Positions 63,909 through 64,000 of a stretch of 64,000 bases of DNA are shown here, piece by piece; position 1 is the first letter of the stretch; each line of letters starts with the position of its first letter. The translations under genes were made by a program, and so were the position numbers. The notes under the pieces are model-generated. The model was not told the DNA's origin and did no database searches. It saw only the letters and a program-made list of their open reading frames with translations. This DNA comes from Serratia nevei (GTDB taxonomy: Bacteria > Pseudomonadota > Gammaproteobacteria > Enterobacterales > Enterobacteriaceae), in NCBI RefSeq assembly GCF_024160145.1, contig NZ_JAMYWQ010000008.1, forward strand, positions 95,387 to 159,386. Reading direction: 5' to 3'.

Positions 63909-64000
63909 TAGAAAACGGCAGTCAGAACGTTTAGGTTTGTATTCGCCAAAACACACCCTAAACCTTCAAAACTGCCGTCACTATGAATGCTAACCTTTGC
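63909..64000. other. Unresolved right-edge sequence with inverted repeat
   Basis: ACGGCAGT and ACTGCCGT (63916-63979) and inner TTTAGG / CCTAAA arms form a nested inverted repeat. An ATG follows at 63983 on the + strand (start MNANLC, open to the edge). On the minus strand a different frame is open from the edge to a stop at 63874-63876. It may be the end of an insertion sequence or of a gene outside the window; nothing firmer can be said. Confidence 0.3.

Overview
The window reads as a chromosomal segment of a high-G+C member of the Enterobacterales, most likely Serratia (S. marcescens-like). The reasons are the enterobacterial proteins (YbiS-type L,D-transpeptidase, Rob-like AraC protein, AmpH, a complete hpa cluster in E. 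coli W order, a tRNA-Leu(CAG) triplet beside a probable DUF1435 protein) combined with strongly GC-biased third codon positions and dense catabolic islands. The genus is an inference from content; no alignment was run. It is an accessory, metabolism-rich region: most genes are catabolic enzymes, permeases and local regulators, with almost no core housekeeping genes.

Layout. 1-1.3 kb: end of a GntP-type permease and a 3-hydroxybutyrate dehydrogenase. 1.3-4.7 kb: an AraC regulator with a Fur-type box at its start, an orphan 125-aa protein, a Rob-like regulator and the L,D-transpeptidase LdtB. 5.2-10.5 kb: a self-contained TonB operon (exbD, tonB, outer-membrane receptor, exbB, secreted HKD phospholipase D-like enzyme). 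10.6-15.8 kb: two leftward peptide or acyl-amino-acid operons (APC permease + P1/S58 peptidase; MHS-type MFS transporter + M20 amidohydrolase) whose leaders share a conserved block. 15.9-19.9 kb: a beta-alanine-type transaminase/semialdehyde dehydrogenase pair with a divergent LysR gene. 20-28.2 kb: iron-type alcohol dehydrogenase, LuxR regulator, PuuB-like FAD oxidase, cupin, then a leftward LuxR / MFS / HDAC-like deacetylase / alpha-beta hydrolase series, suggestive of amine or polyamine catabolism.

28.5-36.1 kb: an ats-moa operon (Ser-type arylsulfatase, its radical SAM maturase, amino-acid-type permease, small unknown protein, two SDRs, MoaF). 36.2-37.7 kb: an AbiE toxin-antitoxin pair of lower G+C, bounded by a perfect 40-bp palindrome and a terminator. 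37.8-49.0 kb: the complete 4-hydroxyphenylacetate meta-cleavage cluster hpaR / hpaG1-G2-E-D-F-H-I-X-A / hpaBC. 49.0-50.2 kb: ampH. 50.3-57.5 kb: a GntR-controlled non-phosphorylating L-fucose pathway, with every step from dehydrogenase to hydrolase plus mutarotase and FucP. 57.5-64 kb: MFS efflux + LysR, a diguanylate cyclase, a small membrane protein, three tandem tRNA-Leu(CAG) genes, a LysR / aldo-keto reductase pair, and an unresolved hairpin-rich right edge.

How the parts fit. The ats-moa and hpa modules together suggest use of aromatic amines and sulfate esters: the sulfatase frees phenols, the moa-type genes handle tyramine-like amines, and 4-hydroxyphenylacetate would enter the hpa pathway to pyruvate and succinate semialdehyde. 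No amine oxidase or phenylacetaldehyde dehydrogenase is in the window, so that link is inferred. The most interesting signal is a set of three palindromic promoters (before the FAD oxidase, atsA and the permease at 31.7 kb) whose dyad centres all lie exactly 33 nt before a -10-like hexamer. That is the geometry of LuxR-type class II activation, and two LuxR-type regulators are encoded nearby. It suggests one regulon joining the amine-oxidase and sulfatase/monoamine genes.
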